64,000 nucleotides of DNA from Hyphodiscus hymeniophilus (Eukaryota; Ascomycota; Leotiomycetes; Helotiales; Hyphodiscaceae). The notes beneath the pieces are model-generated. The model was not told where the DNA came from, made no database searches, and saw only the letters and a program-made list of their open reading frames with translations. The translations under genes were made by a program, and so were the position numbers. Positions 21,516 through 32,431 of this stretch are shown piece after piece. Every line of letters begins with the position of its first letter. Within the stretch, counting starts at the first letter, position 1. The stretch spans positions 1,922,001 to 1,986,000 of the forward strand of contig VNKQ01000004.1 of NCBI GenBank assembly GCA_016508695.1, written 5' to 3'.

Positions 21516-23064
21516 GAAAACTGCTTGTCCTCTGCGTTACTGCACGTGCATATGTCACGACTCTGATATTCACCTTTGATATTCACCTTTGCCCGAGTAT
21601 TGGCTTTTTTTTTTTCATATACCAGCATCAGCGACCAATTAGTTTGAGTTGAATGGGAGATAGTTCCGTCATAGCCAAACTCCTTGCACTTATCCATAAC
21701 ACCAGATCATCGAACCGGTTTGAAGAGAAGGACTTCAAAAGTGACGAGTTTCTAACGATCGTCTCCTCAATTTAATATTCCTCCAAGTCACTTTTCACTC
21801 AAATACTTACACGCCACTTACAAAGAGCCAACTACATAGAACCCTCTCCTTAACACACCTTATATATCGCCAACCGCCAGGCATTTTATGATCTTGACGA
21901 GCGTCTCATCCCACGAAATTGGATCCTTAAGCTGGTAATAGTCACTCCTTTTCCTAACAAGCAGTTTGATCCGATTTTAGTTCTGGTATTTATATAAAGT
22001 ATTAAAGATGCCAGCCACAGTGACTTCCAAAAACTTCCAATTGATCCAAAGACATCCTCTTCCAAAAAAAGGTCTTCTCATATCGGTTTCTAAACTTAGC
22101 TGGTGAGAACTTCCACAAGGCTGTATCGAGCAATTTGAAACAGTGTCTTGAAGATCACAAGCGATGGTCGAGAGCTGGTGTACAAGCGAAGTGTCGATAT
22201 AGCTGTCGCTGGCGGTATCGCTTTTTTATCGTATTCCAGTGATGTCGCTGGATGCGGCAACACCACACCAAGAGTGTCCGCGGCAACATGCGAGGTGTCT
22301 GCATCAGAGTCCAGAACTGTTGGAAATGTCTCGGATCGCTAGTATAAGACCCATGGTGAATCCAAAGATGTTCTGCAGGGTGTAGAAGTTACTACCGTAG
22401 AGTATTCCTGTCTTTACGGTAAACGTTCCGTGAATAATACCGGTTGGCAAAAACATAACATGTGTCGGGAAGCACTGACAGGAACTTCCCGGACTTTCAT
22501 CCATAACAGCAGAAAGGGGTTGAGGAGGTATTTGGTATTTACACATGGATGAAATAAGCATGGACGGGAATCCGAGACTGAGACTAGGGGAATGAAATCA
22601 ATGATGAGTTGCGAATTTGGTTGCAGTCCTCTGGATCCAGTAATTTGGGACAGATAATCTGCACTCAACAAAGTTGAGAGATTCGGATAGATATTCCCAT
22701 CATCCATGGACACGGATCATAGGCATAAATGGGCACAGTGTCAGGTTCTCTCGATTCTCCAATCGCCGACCACTCCACTGTCTGACATAATCTCTCATAA
22801 TACATCTGGTGCATCATTCATCCCCGCCTCGTCCAGCCCCAAATCACCACTACAAGAGTCATTAACTTCGTAACAACCTTAATGCATCACCCACGCTCAA
22901 GGCTCTCTCACAAAGAGTGACATAATACAGGTGTTATAAACCAAAAAATCGAAATCTTCGATCTGGCAAAATGCTAGACCGACGAATGGGTATTGGAAAT
23001 GTAAGCAGAACACCCTGAAAACTAACTCGCTAACACCAGATCGCCCTCTCCTGTTCAATTCTGG
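21516..23064. other. Intergenic
   Basis: About 1.55 kb with several AT-rich stretches and no supportable gene. Short frames at 22148-22342 and 22304-22713 have unlikely composition. No element ends were recognised. Confidence 0.4.
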
Positions 23065-24807
23065 TCATGAAATCTTGATGCTTTTATCCTCGTCTAGCGA
23101 ATCTTCGGTACAATCGCTTTCCGGACTAATGGGGCTCTCGGGACCTGCTATTGAAGGTTCCATCTTGGCGTCGGGGATAGTGACAGCTATTGGAGTGGAG
23201 TTTGCACTGCCGTCTGCCTTGCCAGCCTTGGCGTCTTGACTGCTGGTTCGATCACGAGATCCCTCTTGGGAGCTTGAGAGCGTTGGAGTATTAGCCTGGC
23301 TGCCGCCTTGGCCGTGGTAATGGATGACTTGAGGTGGAGCCTGACCAGCTTGGGTCCCCAAGAGATGCTGGGGATATGGATGTAGATCCTTTGACGACGT
23401 TGAGAATGTCGAGACAATGGGTTGTTGGTATCCATTGCTGCCGTTGCTTGGGGTAGGTGTGTGTCCAAAGGCATGGCTGTGTTCCGCCTGCGTTGGCGTT
23501 CCTGAATCACCTACAGGACTGAGCAGTTGGTCGTTTGCTTGGCCAGTAAGACTGTTCAGACCCCCTTGAATGTCCCGTAATAAGCGGACGTATTCTTCAG
23601 GGACCAATCCACTTTCTTGAGTCCTAGGATCTTCAGCTACAAGCCAACCTTGACCATGTCGATACGAGACCCAAATAACCTGGCCTTCTACCAATGGTAG
23701 CTCATTTTCGTTTTCTCTTTCAAAATCGAAGAGTGCTACTGCTTTCCCATGCATCTCTTCATCTGGGGAAGCGATGGTAAATTGGTAGTCTCGTGAATAT
23801 CTGGATTCATCATGCCTTGTGATGCCAGGGGAAGAAGCAGAACTTGAGGCATCTGACCCTGACCGATAATCCTGACCCGTGTCGTCCGTGTATGACCTAC
23901 TAGGTAATGTGCCAGCAAAATGAGAATCTCTCTGCCCGGCAACATTATATGGAGCCAAGGTCGAATGTCTTGCCTGGCCAGGAGGATATATAACAACTTC
24001 CCCACCAGGACCATCCGCCTCATCTCCTCCTTGATTCACATAGTATCTCTCACTTCCATCGCCCCCGGTCCCCACAAAATATCCTCGGTCTTGCTCGTAA
24101 TTCTCCTGGCTGAGCATACTCAGAGTGCGCTCTCCATCCTCTCTTCGAGTTCGTCCCCTTCCTCGTCCATGCCCACTGCCATAGCCCGATGCTGTCGATT
24201 TGTGTTTGCGATGTCTTGAGCTAACAACTACCGGACTTTGAAGGTCCTCATCTTCGCTCCACGGCGGCCCATCGCCAAAATGTATAGGTGGCAGTTGCTC
24301 TCCCTTTGACAATCCTCCATCTGAACCCCACGGACCAGGCGCCCACCCGCCCCTACTATCCCAAGAAGTAGGGGGGTCCGAAAACCTCTTTTGTGTTTCG
24401 CTAGCCGGAGTAGATAGTCCGGAAGCCGGCCGAGAGGGCTCTGGAGGTGGGCCATAGTGCATAGGGTGTGAGATTGTATATGCAAAGTCACGAACAAGAG
24501 TATAAGGCAGACTCGAGTGGAAGATCGGAAAGATGTGTGAGGGCGGCCGCGATCGCGAGGGCACAGAATAATTCGAGTACTGTGACATTCGATTTTTAGA
24601 CGCATGTGAGGTTGGCCGTTGTAGCGTTGACCGTTGAGCAGGCGGTGATGTGATAAGCGGTGGTAATGAAGGGTGATTCGGATTTGACATGGGCGACGAA
24701 ACCGGAGAGGGTGAGGTTGCGGGAGAGGAGGATGTATCCAGTGTTGGCGACATCACTGCTGCCATATCTGGAAAGTCGTCCTTTTGGTTTGAGTCGTCGT
24801 CCGACAT
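23065..24807 (-). CDS. SH3-domain protein, Skb5/Nbp2-like, 580 aa
   Basis: Single exon from ATG 24807 to the stop at 23065-23067. Residues about 352-408 form an SH3 domain: KAVALFDFERENENELPLVE, GQVIWVSYRHGQGWLVAEDP, and ESGLVPEEYVRLL with the ALYDF-like start, the WLVAE core and the VPEEYV end. Skb5 of fission yeast and Nbp2 of budding yeast have this same variety of SH3 (HGQGWLVAE) and act as adaptors for PAK kinases and for the phosphatase that down-regulates the cell-wall MAP kinase pathway. The rest is long, disordered and rich in Ser/Pro/Gly, with a GHGRGRGRTRR segment near residue 210, so the protein is longer than the yeast members (140-240 aa). The upstream 300 bases are a pyrimidine-rich leader. 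The domain is certain; the orthology is inferred. Confidence 0.85.
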   Translation of the reverse strand: MSDDDSNQKDDFPDMAAVMSPTLDTSSSPATSPSPVSSPMSNPNHPSLPPLITSPPAQRSTLQRPTSHASKNRMSQYSNYSVPSRSRPPSHIFPIFHSSLPYTLVRDFAYTISHPMHYGPPPEPSRPASGLSTPASETQKRFSDPPTSWDSRGGWAPGPWGSDGGLSKGEQLPPIHFGDGPPWSEDEDLQSPVVVSSRHRKHKSTASGYGSGHGRGRGRTRREDGERTLSMLSQENYEQDRGYFVGTGGDGSERYYVNQGGDEADGPGGEVVIYPPGQARHSTLAPYNVAGQRDSHFAGTLPSRSYTDDTGQDYRSGSDASSSASSPGITRHDESRYSRDYQFTIASPDEEMHGKAVALFDFERENENELPLVEGQVIWVSYRHGQGWLVAEDPRTQESGLVPEEYVRLLRDIQGGLNSLTGQANDQLLSPVGDSGTPTQAEHSHAFGHTPTPSNGSNGYQQPIVSTFSTSSKDLHPYPQHLLGTQAGQAPPQVIHYHGQGGSQANTPTLSSSQEGSRDRTSSQDAKAGKADGSANSTPIAVTIPDAKMEPSIAGPESPISPESDCTEDSLDEDKSIKIS

Positions 24808-26267
24808 ATAATTGGACGTAGAATGCCCTTCTTGATTGCGCCAAAGCTATTGTCAGCTTGCCCAGCAAGCCTCTATTGACAAAGGGTATGACCAGGCTGG
24901 CGCAAGACAAGCTGTAGATGAAGCAGTCTGCTCGTTTGGAAGAGGCTGGATGCGCCTTCAGACGAGATTTCGACGAAGGTGATCAAGGGCCTCGTGGGCA
25001 ACGCTCTCGCTGACACTGCTCACAGTCGCTGAGTAGTTCGTAGTAGTCGAGTTGTAGAGGTGGGAGGATCAGTCTTTGGCGCGACAGACGCGCACGAGAG
25101 CCGAGTTTGAGGAGGATTCGAAGATATTGGATTGATTGATGTGGGCGGTTGACCTCTTTCCCTCAAGAACGCAACGAGAAAGGTCCAAAGGTCCAAATCG
25201 CCGTCTTTAGACCCAATGGTAGCAAGCAAGATGATCAGTCTCTTGGAGAGAAATGTTCAGTAGCGATCTACCGTCTCGATTCACCAAACGATAGGCTTAA
25301 TCGCAAATACTGCACTCCAGCTAACGAGACGCTCAAAACACTTGGGTCCTTTAGTGAAAGACCGAGTCCAACGGAACTTGACTGGATGCGGCTTGTAGCG
25401 CCCACCTCAAGACGCCTTTGATATGGACAGGGGCGACCCCGCGGGAATGCGTGCGGATTGGATGTGAAGGGAGGGCGGCGGAGCTGTGGATTTTGAGAGC
25501 GAGAGAGACTTGCACCAATTGGGGGGTGGAAGTTTTGATATGGAAGTATTGAAGTAGAGGAGAGTGTAACTGAGGTTGTTGATGTCGTTGCTTGACTTAC
25601 ATAACCTTCTGCTCTCACTCTGCTGCTCTTCTCCTCTGTCAATTTGTCTCTGGCGGCGCTGGATTGGAGAATGTCAACTCTCAAAATAGAACTGGGCCAT
25701 TGTTTCAGGATGCGCCTGTGGCCAATGAACAAGCGCTTCTGTTTCAATACGCTGTTCCTCCATCGCTGATTCTGGTGATTGATGGTGCTGCTTTGACAAA
25801 GACGTTGCCGCTTGATGTTGAGCCCCACTAGAGAAAGAATCGTCAGATCCATCTGAGCCCTCAATTCGACAACCACAGTCTCCATCATCCATGGCATGAC
25901 TCTCAATATTTCGGGCGGACCGTTCAAGCCGTCAAACAGGGAATAATAACATCACGGAGTGGTCACATAGAGCTTGTGAATGACTGGTACGTGAGTCTCT
26001 ACTTTTCCATGATCTACCTACCTCGCGTTGAGCTACCTGATGAACCTTTTATTGGAGCTGTCTTATTCGAATGATGACACAAATACTTTACACAACTTTA
26101 ACAACTTCTGAATGCATCTCAATATCTCTCTGAATGAATCACGCATGCTTCTGTGCTGAAGCTGACTGCGCTAGAAGAACAAACTCCGAAGCACTTGCTC
26201 ATTTAACAACGTGGGCAAGGGTAGACCGCTTCAAATAGCAGAACTATCTCCTGCTACTACAATCATA
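24808..26267. other. Divergent promoter region (SH3 protein / Ssu72)
   Basis: About 1.46 kb. Overlapping reverse frames at 25268-25927 (no ATG start) and 25674-25892 (72 aa, MDDGDCGCRIEGSDGS start) are open, but neither is recognisable. A small gene here is possible and unproven. Confidence 0.4.
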
Positions 26268-27101
26268 ATGGCGCAGGCTGAGGTCATCAATGGTACTGCC
26301 GGTCAACAATTGGCATCGAATGGAGAACATGCAGACCCAGGCGGGTTCAAGCTGAAGTTCTGCACAGTATGCGCGAGCAATAATAACAGGTTTGACAACC
26401 CCCTTCCACTCCGAATCGCAGATTCTGAAAAGTTAACCTCGCTCAGATCCATGGAGTCTCATCTTCGACTTGCAGCCGCAAATTACCCCGTCATATCATT
26501 CGGCACAGGATCTCTAGTCCGTCTCCCGGGCGCAACAATCACTGAACCAAATGTCTACCAATTCAATAAAACATCTTACGACAGTATTTACAAAGAACTC
26601 GAAGCCAAAGACTCACGCCTGTACCATGCGAATGGTATATTGAACATGATTGGCCGCAACCGTGGAGTCAAATGGGGACCAGAACGATGGCAGGACTGGC
26701 AGATCGGCATTCCTAGGTTACAACACAGTACCGATCGAGGTAGCGAGGGAGTCGAAGGAGGAGTCGTCGACGTGGTCATCACTTGCGAAGAACGTTGCTG
26801 GGATGCAGTGATTGAGGATCTTCACAATCGAGGCTCACCACTCAATCGTCCTGTCCATGTCATTAACGTCGATATCAAAGATAATCACGAAGAGGCTTTG
26901 ATCGGTGGGAAGGGTATCTTGGATTTAGCAGACTCCTTGAACAAAGCTGCTGTGGAGGAAAGGGCACTCAATCCATCTGCATTCGACGATGGGAATGCTT
27001 CGAGTCGATCTGGTTTCGATGAGCGCGTCCCTGAAATTATTGGAGAATGGCAGGAAAGATGGCCGAGATTGCCAGCTGTATGGACTCTGGCATGGTTTTA
27101 A
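26268..27101 (+). CDS. ssu72: Ssu72 RNA polymerase II CTD phosphatase, 258 aa
   Basis: Removes phosphate from Ser5 of the polymerase II C-terminal repeats and belongs to the cleavage/polyadenylation machinery in the nucleus. Exons are 26268-26389 and 26447-27101. The 57-bp intron is in frame and interrupts the arginine codon (AG|A) of the CX5R catalytic loop CASNNNR, giving VCASNNNRSMESHLRLA after splicing. Family signatures follow: YPVISFGTGSLVRLPG, EPNVYQFNKTSYDSIYKEL, NGILNMIGRNRGVKWGPERW and DVVITCEERCWDAVIEDL. The start is ATG 26268 (MAQAEVINGTAGQQ), because the frame upstream of it has no other ATG. Fungal Ssu72 proteins are usually a little shorter (about 200-240 aa); the extra length is N-terminal and in a loop near ERGSEGVEGG. 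Confidence 0.95.
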   Translation: MAQAEVINGTAGQQLASNGEHADPGGFKLKFCTVCASNNNRFDNPLPLRIADSEKLTSLRSMESHLRLAAANYPVISFGTGSLVRLPGATITEPNVYQFNKTSYDSIYKELEAKDSRLYHANGILNMIGRNRGVKWGPERWQDWQIGIPRLQHSTDRGSEGVEGGVVDVVITCEERCWDAVIEDLHNRGSPLNRPVHVINVDIKDNHEEALIGGKGILDLADSLNKAAVEERALNPSAFDDGNASSRSGFDERVPEIIGEWQERWPRLPAVWTLAWF

Positions 27102-28415
27102 AAACTGCATACAATGCATATGATTACGAATTGGAGGCGTTCAGGCCGGGGATACCCATTACAAAGGAGTCAGAGGCATCCACAGAGTAGAGAACTCCCC
27201 AGAGATCGTCATGATTGTATTATAACGGGTTGATAATCTCATCCGAACGCGTGCTGTAAAACCTCGTTCATGCTTGGATCCGATTTGATGAAGGATAAGG
27301 CTGCATCCCACCTTGCCATGCGGGAGGCTGGAGCAATGATTTGCAATTCAGGAGATTGAATTTCAGGGGTTATGGATCCGTGGCCGCACTTTGGCACGTC
27401 TAGAAGGCTTCAAGATTTGACCTGGAAACGTGACTTGCAGGCAAGAATTATTTCGACAATAGTTCAAGCCGTGGTAAGGTGCCGACAACTATTCGCCGTC
27501 AACTATGTTCTCCTCATTTCACTTGCTGTTTCTCTATAGAAAATAACACTGCTTCTCGTCGTCCGCTCTGGAAATAAAGTGAGAACCTCCGGCTCTTGGT
27601 CTGTGACATCTTGAGATGACATTTATGCTGCACCCAGGGGTTGGAACAGCGGAGCCAATAAGAACATCTCATCTCTTCTGGCTTTGGCTCTACCTGGGAA
27701 ACCTGGTGAACATTTTACCCTGTCCGGATTCCCTGTAAGTCTGTTTGTCCAAGGTCCAGCAGATTGAGTATGGAGCATGGTACCAGTAGGGAGATTTTAA
27801 ATGTCGATATGTAACCTCGCAACTCTTGTTGGTAACGCTGCTTGTATTCTTGTACAACTCAATAATAATCAGTGCTCGATTTTCTCCGCTCACTCCTTGC
27901 ATGCTTTGGAAATATTATCTGCCGATCAAATCCAGATCGCTCTTCAGATTTCGACAGCTTATCGGCAGAATCTCTTAGCGCGCGGTCCGACGAAAGGGGC
28001 ATTGGAACAACGCCCTCAGGAGACACGACTGGAAAAGGAAAGAAACTGCCAGCTGAGTTGAACTGCTGCAACCCCATCGGTCCACCTTCAATTACTGTCA
28101 TTGCCATTGCCAACTGTGCAGCATCGCGGTTCTACAGTCCTTACAGCCTCACGAATCCTACGACCCATCAACAAGACGATCCCGGCATCGAGCATTTTCG
28201 TTTTGTCAACCTTGTCCCACGGAGTTTCAAGACGTCCCATTTCATTGCACTCGGAGGCCATCTTGCATGCGCAGATTTAATAGCCTACCATCATCCCACG
28301 AGTCTACGATTTCTTCGCCGATGCTTTGAGAGTTCGATCGCGACGACGATATCCAGGCTTGCGCAGAACAGCGCGGAGGCGTTAGGAGAGGCGACCGCAT
28401 ATCTTACCAGCGTCA
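27102..28415. other. Intergenic, promoter of Spa2 gene
   Basis: About 1.3 kb. The last 500 bases are pyrimidine-rich and probably a long leader. Frames at 27872-28432 overlap the Spa2 start in another phase and are not supported. Confidence 0.4.
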
Positions 28416-31359
28416 ATGATGAATGGTCGTAATGGCCCTTTATCTCCTGTCTCAGTAGGAGGTAGTGAATGGTCCGGCATCTCAAAATATCAGGGCCTCG
28501 ATACCGACTCGCCATATGCTCCCAACCCAAACAATCGCGGTCAACTGGCTTCACCGCCAATATCTTCTGGCTCGACTGGCACGATGAATGGAGGATTTCC
28601 ACCTAGAGGGTCCTCTTCTGGAAGCCCTGGTGGCCCTTCACCACCTGCTTCGATCGCACGCTCGAGTGTTGGTACAGGCTTGTACGCAGGGAGTGATGGG
28701 GGAAGGAGTAGGAAAGACGACCAATTCGAAGCCACATTGTCCGAACATTATGTCGCTCTTAAGAGATACCTGGCGGCGTCACTCAGAGATGAGAAGGGAA
28801 ATCCACGACCAAACAGGGCGCGAGATAAGCTACTACGGCTCTCTCCAGTTCAATTTCAAGAGCTTAGTACCGACGTTTTCGACGAGCTTTTAAGGAGACA
28901 GCAAACTGCCAGGAGACCAAACGGAAACGGCCCTGATGGTCCCCAAGCTCCAGCATTTCTTCTTCCCATCAAAAACTTCCACGAGAAACGAAATCAAGCT
29001 AGACAAAAGCTTTCTACTCTTCCCCCTCCCCGATTTCGAGATCTCGCTACAGATGTCTTCTATGAGTTAGAAAGGAGGTTTCCTCGATTTGCTGCAGGAG
29101 ACATAAGTCGAACGGACAGCCCAGCTTCGCTGCGAGGGCCACCAAGTCGAACTGGCACACCCTTAGGTGGCTCGAGAGGCCCCAGCCGTATCCGTAGACC
29201 TTCAGATGCCAGTTCAGTAACCGCATATTCAGCGAGAAGCGAATCAAGAAATGGCGGACCTCGACTTCCAATCAACGGGAACATTCCACCTTCACCTGGC
29301 ATTCCTCCAAACGATTTTGGACGGCCTACACCAAAGACATTTCAAAGTAATACGATTGTACCGAATAAAAGCACGATGGTGGAAGACGATGAGACTGGAG
29401 GGGAAGATAATGATGACGATGACGGAGACGCCTTTGGATTGGAAAGCGCAGCGCTAAAAAGAGAGAGCAAGAAGAGTGCTGGAAGCTCAGAGGTATAGTG
29501 AATCGCTTTGTATCACGATTTGTCTGCTAACGTTGCTTCAGACCGATAAGAAACTGATCGATGACTATCAAGCGCAAGTCGCAGAGTTACGGGAGAAGCT
29601 CGACGCTGTAGAAGACAATCTAAAGCAAAAAGATGACGAACTGAACAGCGTTTTAGACAACGAACGCAATCGATCCACTGCAGCTAATATGGAGAAGAAG
29701 GAATGGTCGGATCTAAGGCTGGAACTTGAGAGCAAGCTCGCAGATGCCCAAAACCTCAATGAATCCTTACAGTCGGAGTTGGATCGAGTTCGATCGTCGC
29801 AGGCCAACTCAGAGAGGGATCTACGTGCACAAATACAAGATCTTCAAGAATCTGGTGGCCCAGGAGGCTTGGGAAACATCAATCCTGACCTGGAACGAGA
29901 AAATGAAGACCTCAGATCTGAGCTTCAGGAGCAACAGCATGTCACGGATGAAGTTAGGAGAGAAGCGCAGGAGTTCCTGAGGGAAATGCGAATGCTTTCG
30001 GAGCGAACCACTTCGTCGTATGACAGAGAAGAGCAACTTACCGCAATGGTCACCAAATTGGAAGACGAAGTCAAAGACTGGAGAAATCGCTATGCCAGAA
30101 CGAAAACACAACTTCGGGGTCTCCGAGCATCTTCAATGGGTTTGACTATCCAAACAGCCAGACTCAACAAAGACAGTGCCTTTACCCAAGAAGACGGACT
30201 TGTGAAGGATGTCCACGTTACGAAATTCCAAATCTCGATCGACGAGCTTCTACGCACAGCACGCATCGAGGATCCTCAGAGAGTTATCGAATTCATGAAA
30301 TCTGTGGTGGTAAATGTACGGAGGATTACGCAAGATATCGACGAGGCAGCTTCCGGTAACGCTGACTTAGCTCCACAGCAAGCTAAGTTGAAGTCGAGAG
30401 TTTCAGCTACAGCAAACAACCTGATAACGGCATCCAAAAATTTCGCTGCAGCGAAGGGACTTTCTCCTGTGTCCTTGCTCGATGCAGCTGCTTCGCACCT
30501 CACATCCGCAATCGTGGAACTAGTCCGAACTGTCAAGATTCGTCCAACCCCTGCAGGAGAACTAGAAGATGATGATGATGGAAACCTCGAACCAGTGGAT
30601 ACAAGAAAATTCCACCCAGTACAAACTCCCAACGTAGAGAATTACCCACCGCCATTCCTGGGTCTTCGAAATGAACGGACAAGCGCCGATTCGTCAATGT
30701 ACAGTCCTATTAACTCACCTCGAGAATCAACGAACATACGGCCAAGAAGCTCAAGAGGAGCCCAACTTGGAAATGGCATTAACGGCGTAAATGGCAATAA
30801 GACTCTAGCTCCAGCTCCACTGGGACTTGGCTTTGGTATCAGAACTCAAGCTACTGATGTCGAAGACCTGAAGGTATCTACCATTACTCCCAAGCAGGAA
30901 GACAAAGTCGCTAACAGGAAACAGGTATATCTCGACGATCAAACTGCAATTCTAGTCCAAGATATACAGTCCCTCGTTAAGTCTATTCGCGCCGACAGTG
31001 GCATTACGGCTATTTCTGCCCAGATTACCGCCATCGCAGACGTAGTCGGCAAGGTAGTATCCTCCACAGAAACAGCCATGTCATCGAGTGCCAATGGACC
31101 ATTACGGTCTCAAGGAGGGCCGATTCTCAAGGAGCTATCAGCCTGCCGACAACGGTTAGTCGAAGCTGGTGAACGAGGCCGAGCGATAGCAGACGAAGGC
31201 CGAGAAGACGACGAAGGCGACCGCGAATGGAGAGCCTGGAACCAAGCACTGCCCCCAATTGCGTTTGAGATCGCGAAACAGACGAAGAAGCTTGTCATTG
31301 AAGTTGATGTCCTTGACGGGCAGCCAGGCCGTGGTGGCGGAGATGATGATTTTTCATGA
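28416..31359 (+). CDS. spa2: Spa2-like polarisome scaffold, about 947-964 aa
   Basis: Scaffold of the polarisome at growing hyphal tips. Exons are 28416-29492 and 29542-31359 (49-bp intron with GCTAAC branch). Two Spa2 homology repeats lie at residues about 108-165 (SEHYVALKRYLAAS ... QFQELSTDVFDELLRRQ) and 186-225 (ARQKLSTLPPPRFRDLATDV, FYELERRFP), as in Spa2 and GIT proteins. Residues about 360-560 are a strong coiled coil (TDKKLIDDYQAQVAELREKL onward). The C-terminus holds a second conserved region (DDQTAILVQDIQSLVKSIRA to AFEIAKQTKKLVIEVDVLD). A further in-frame stretch at 30874-30924 (GTATCT...CTAAC...ACAG, 51 bp) has all marks of an intron; removing it joins VEDLK to VYLDDQTA and gives 947 aa. 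It converges with sti1. Confidence 0.92.
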
Positions 31360-32431
31360 CGAACACAGGAGGGGCCTTTGTTTCATGGTTGTTGTGATGA
31401 TTGACACATGACTTTGCCCCTTCCTCTCTTACTTTTTGCATAGCGTTGCATGCTGGATGGCTATAGGCATGAGCTGTTATGCATCATGATTGCAGGCGTT
31501 GATGTGGCATGTATGGATGTATATTTTCTGTTGAGTTAGCTGGGCTACGCTATCATACATGCCCATCTTCCGGGGAGGAGGAGGCATGTAATTAGGGGTA
31601 GCATCATAGCGGACAGACGAGCTTGAAAGCGTGGAAAATGTACGATGTTTGATGCCGTGCAACTGACTTCTGTGTTCTTGACCGAGGTGACATGCAGTTT
31701 CTACTCTTGTGACTGTGGAGTTTATTCTCGGCCTCAACCAGAGCAGTATCGTCATGTGAGAGCAGAGAATACTGACGCTGGTTGGGTTCGTTCTTGTTGT
31801 GCTTCGACCCGGCATTCATCGTTACGAGGTTACTGGAGGTCACAAAAGTAGTTGTGCCATTCTACTCTCGTATCCAAGTCCGAGAAGCCTGGCTTGCTGA
31901 TCAGCAGCTTGGCTCACGATACCACAGCAACAAAGCTCACAAGATACTAAGCCGCTCATATATTGTAGAAGGTCGAGCAAACGAACCCCCTTTGACTACG
32001 TCTCTAACGCTTCTGTTACATGGAAGATTCCCGAAACTTCATGCCAGAGTTCGAATCGCTCAAAGTATTTGGGCACTTAAGTTGGTTGTTGTGAACACAC
32101 TCATGCGGTGGGATGGAGAGCTTGGATGTCTTTTGCAATTTGAAAACCGAATGAGGACGGGGAATTGCGGTTTGCACCCAAGCAGATAGTGCGACTCGAT
32201 AAAAGCTATGTTACGTTACACTTGAGAGCTGTGAGAAGTGATCGAGAGCGAAAGCGAGAGGGCATGCCACGCACAGTTCCTTGGTATTAATCAGGAATAT
32301 AGCAGTCTGAATGACGACGGATTTCATTAATACCATTGTGATGTATTGGATGAGCGCTAATCCGCAAATAGACCTAAAGTACATTGACGGGATGCCATTT
32401 GCCTCCTTCACGCTTTTGCTTCTCGCTCATC
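31360..32431. other. Convergent intergenic region spa2 / sti1
   Basis: About 1.07 kb between the two 3' ends. Short frames on both strands lack support. A GAGTTCGAATCGCTC stretch near 32047 resembles a tRNA T-arm, but no cloverleaf is visible around it. Confidence 0.45.

Noticed and set aside
22148..22713. Short frames on both strands
   Set aside because: No protein-like composition and no splice-consistent extension.
25268..25927. 219-codon reverse frame and an overlapping 72-codon frame
   Set aside because: The longer frame has no ATG start, and the shorter one is unrecognised and ends abruptly; evidence is too weak for a gene call.
32040..32060. tRNA T-arm-like GAGTTCGAATC
   Set aside because: No acceptor, D or anticodon stems can be drawn around it.
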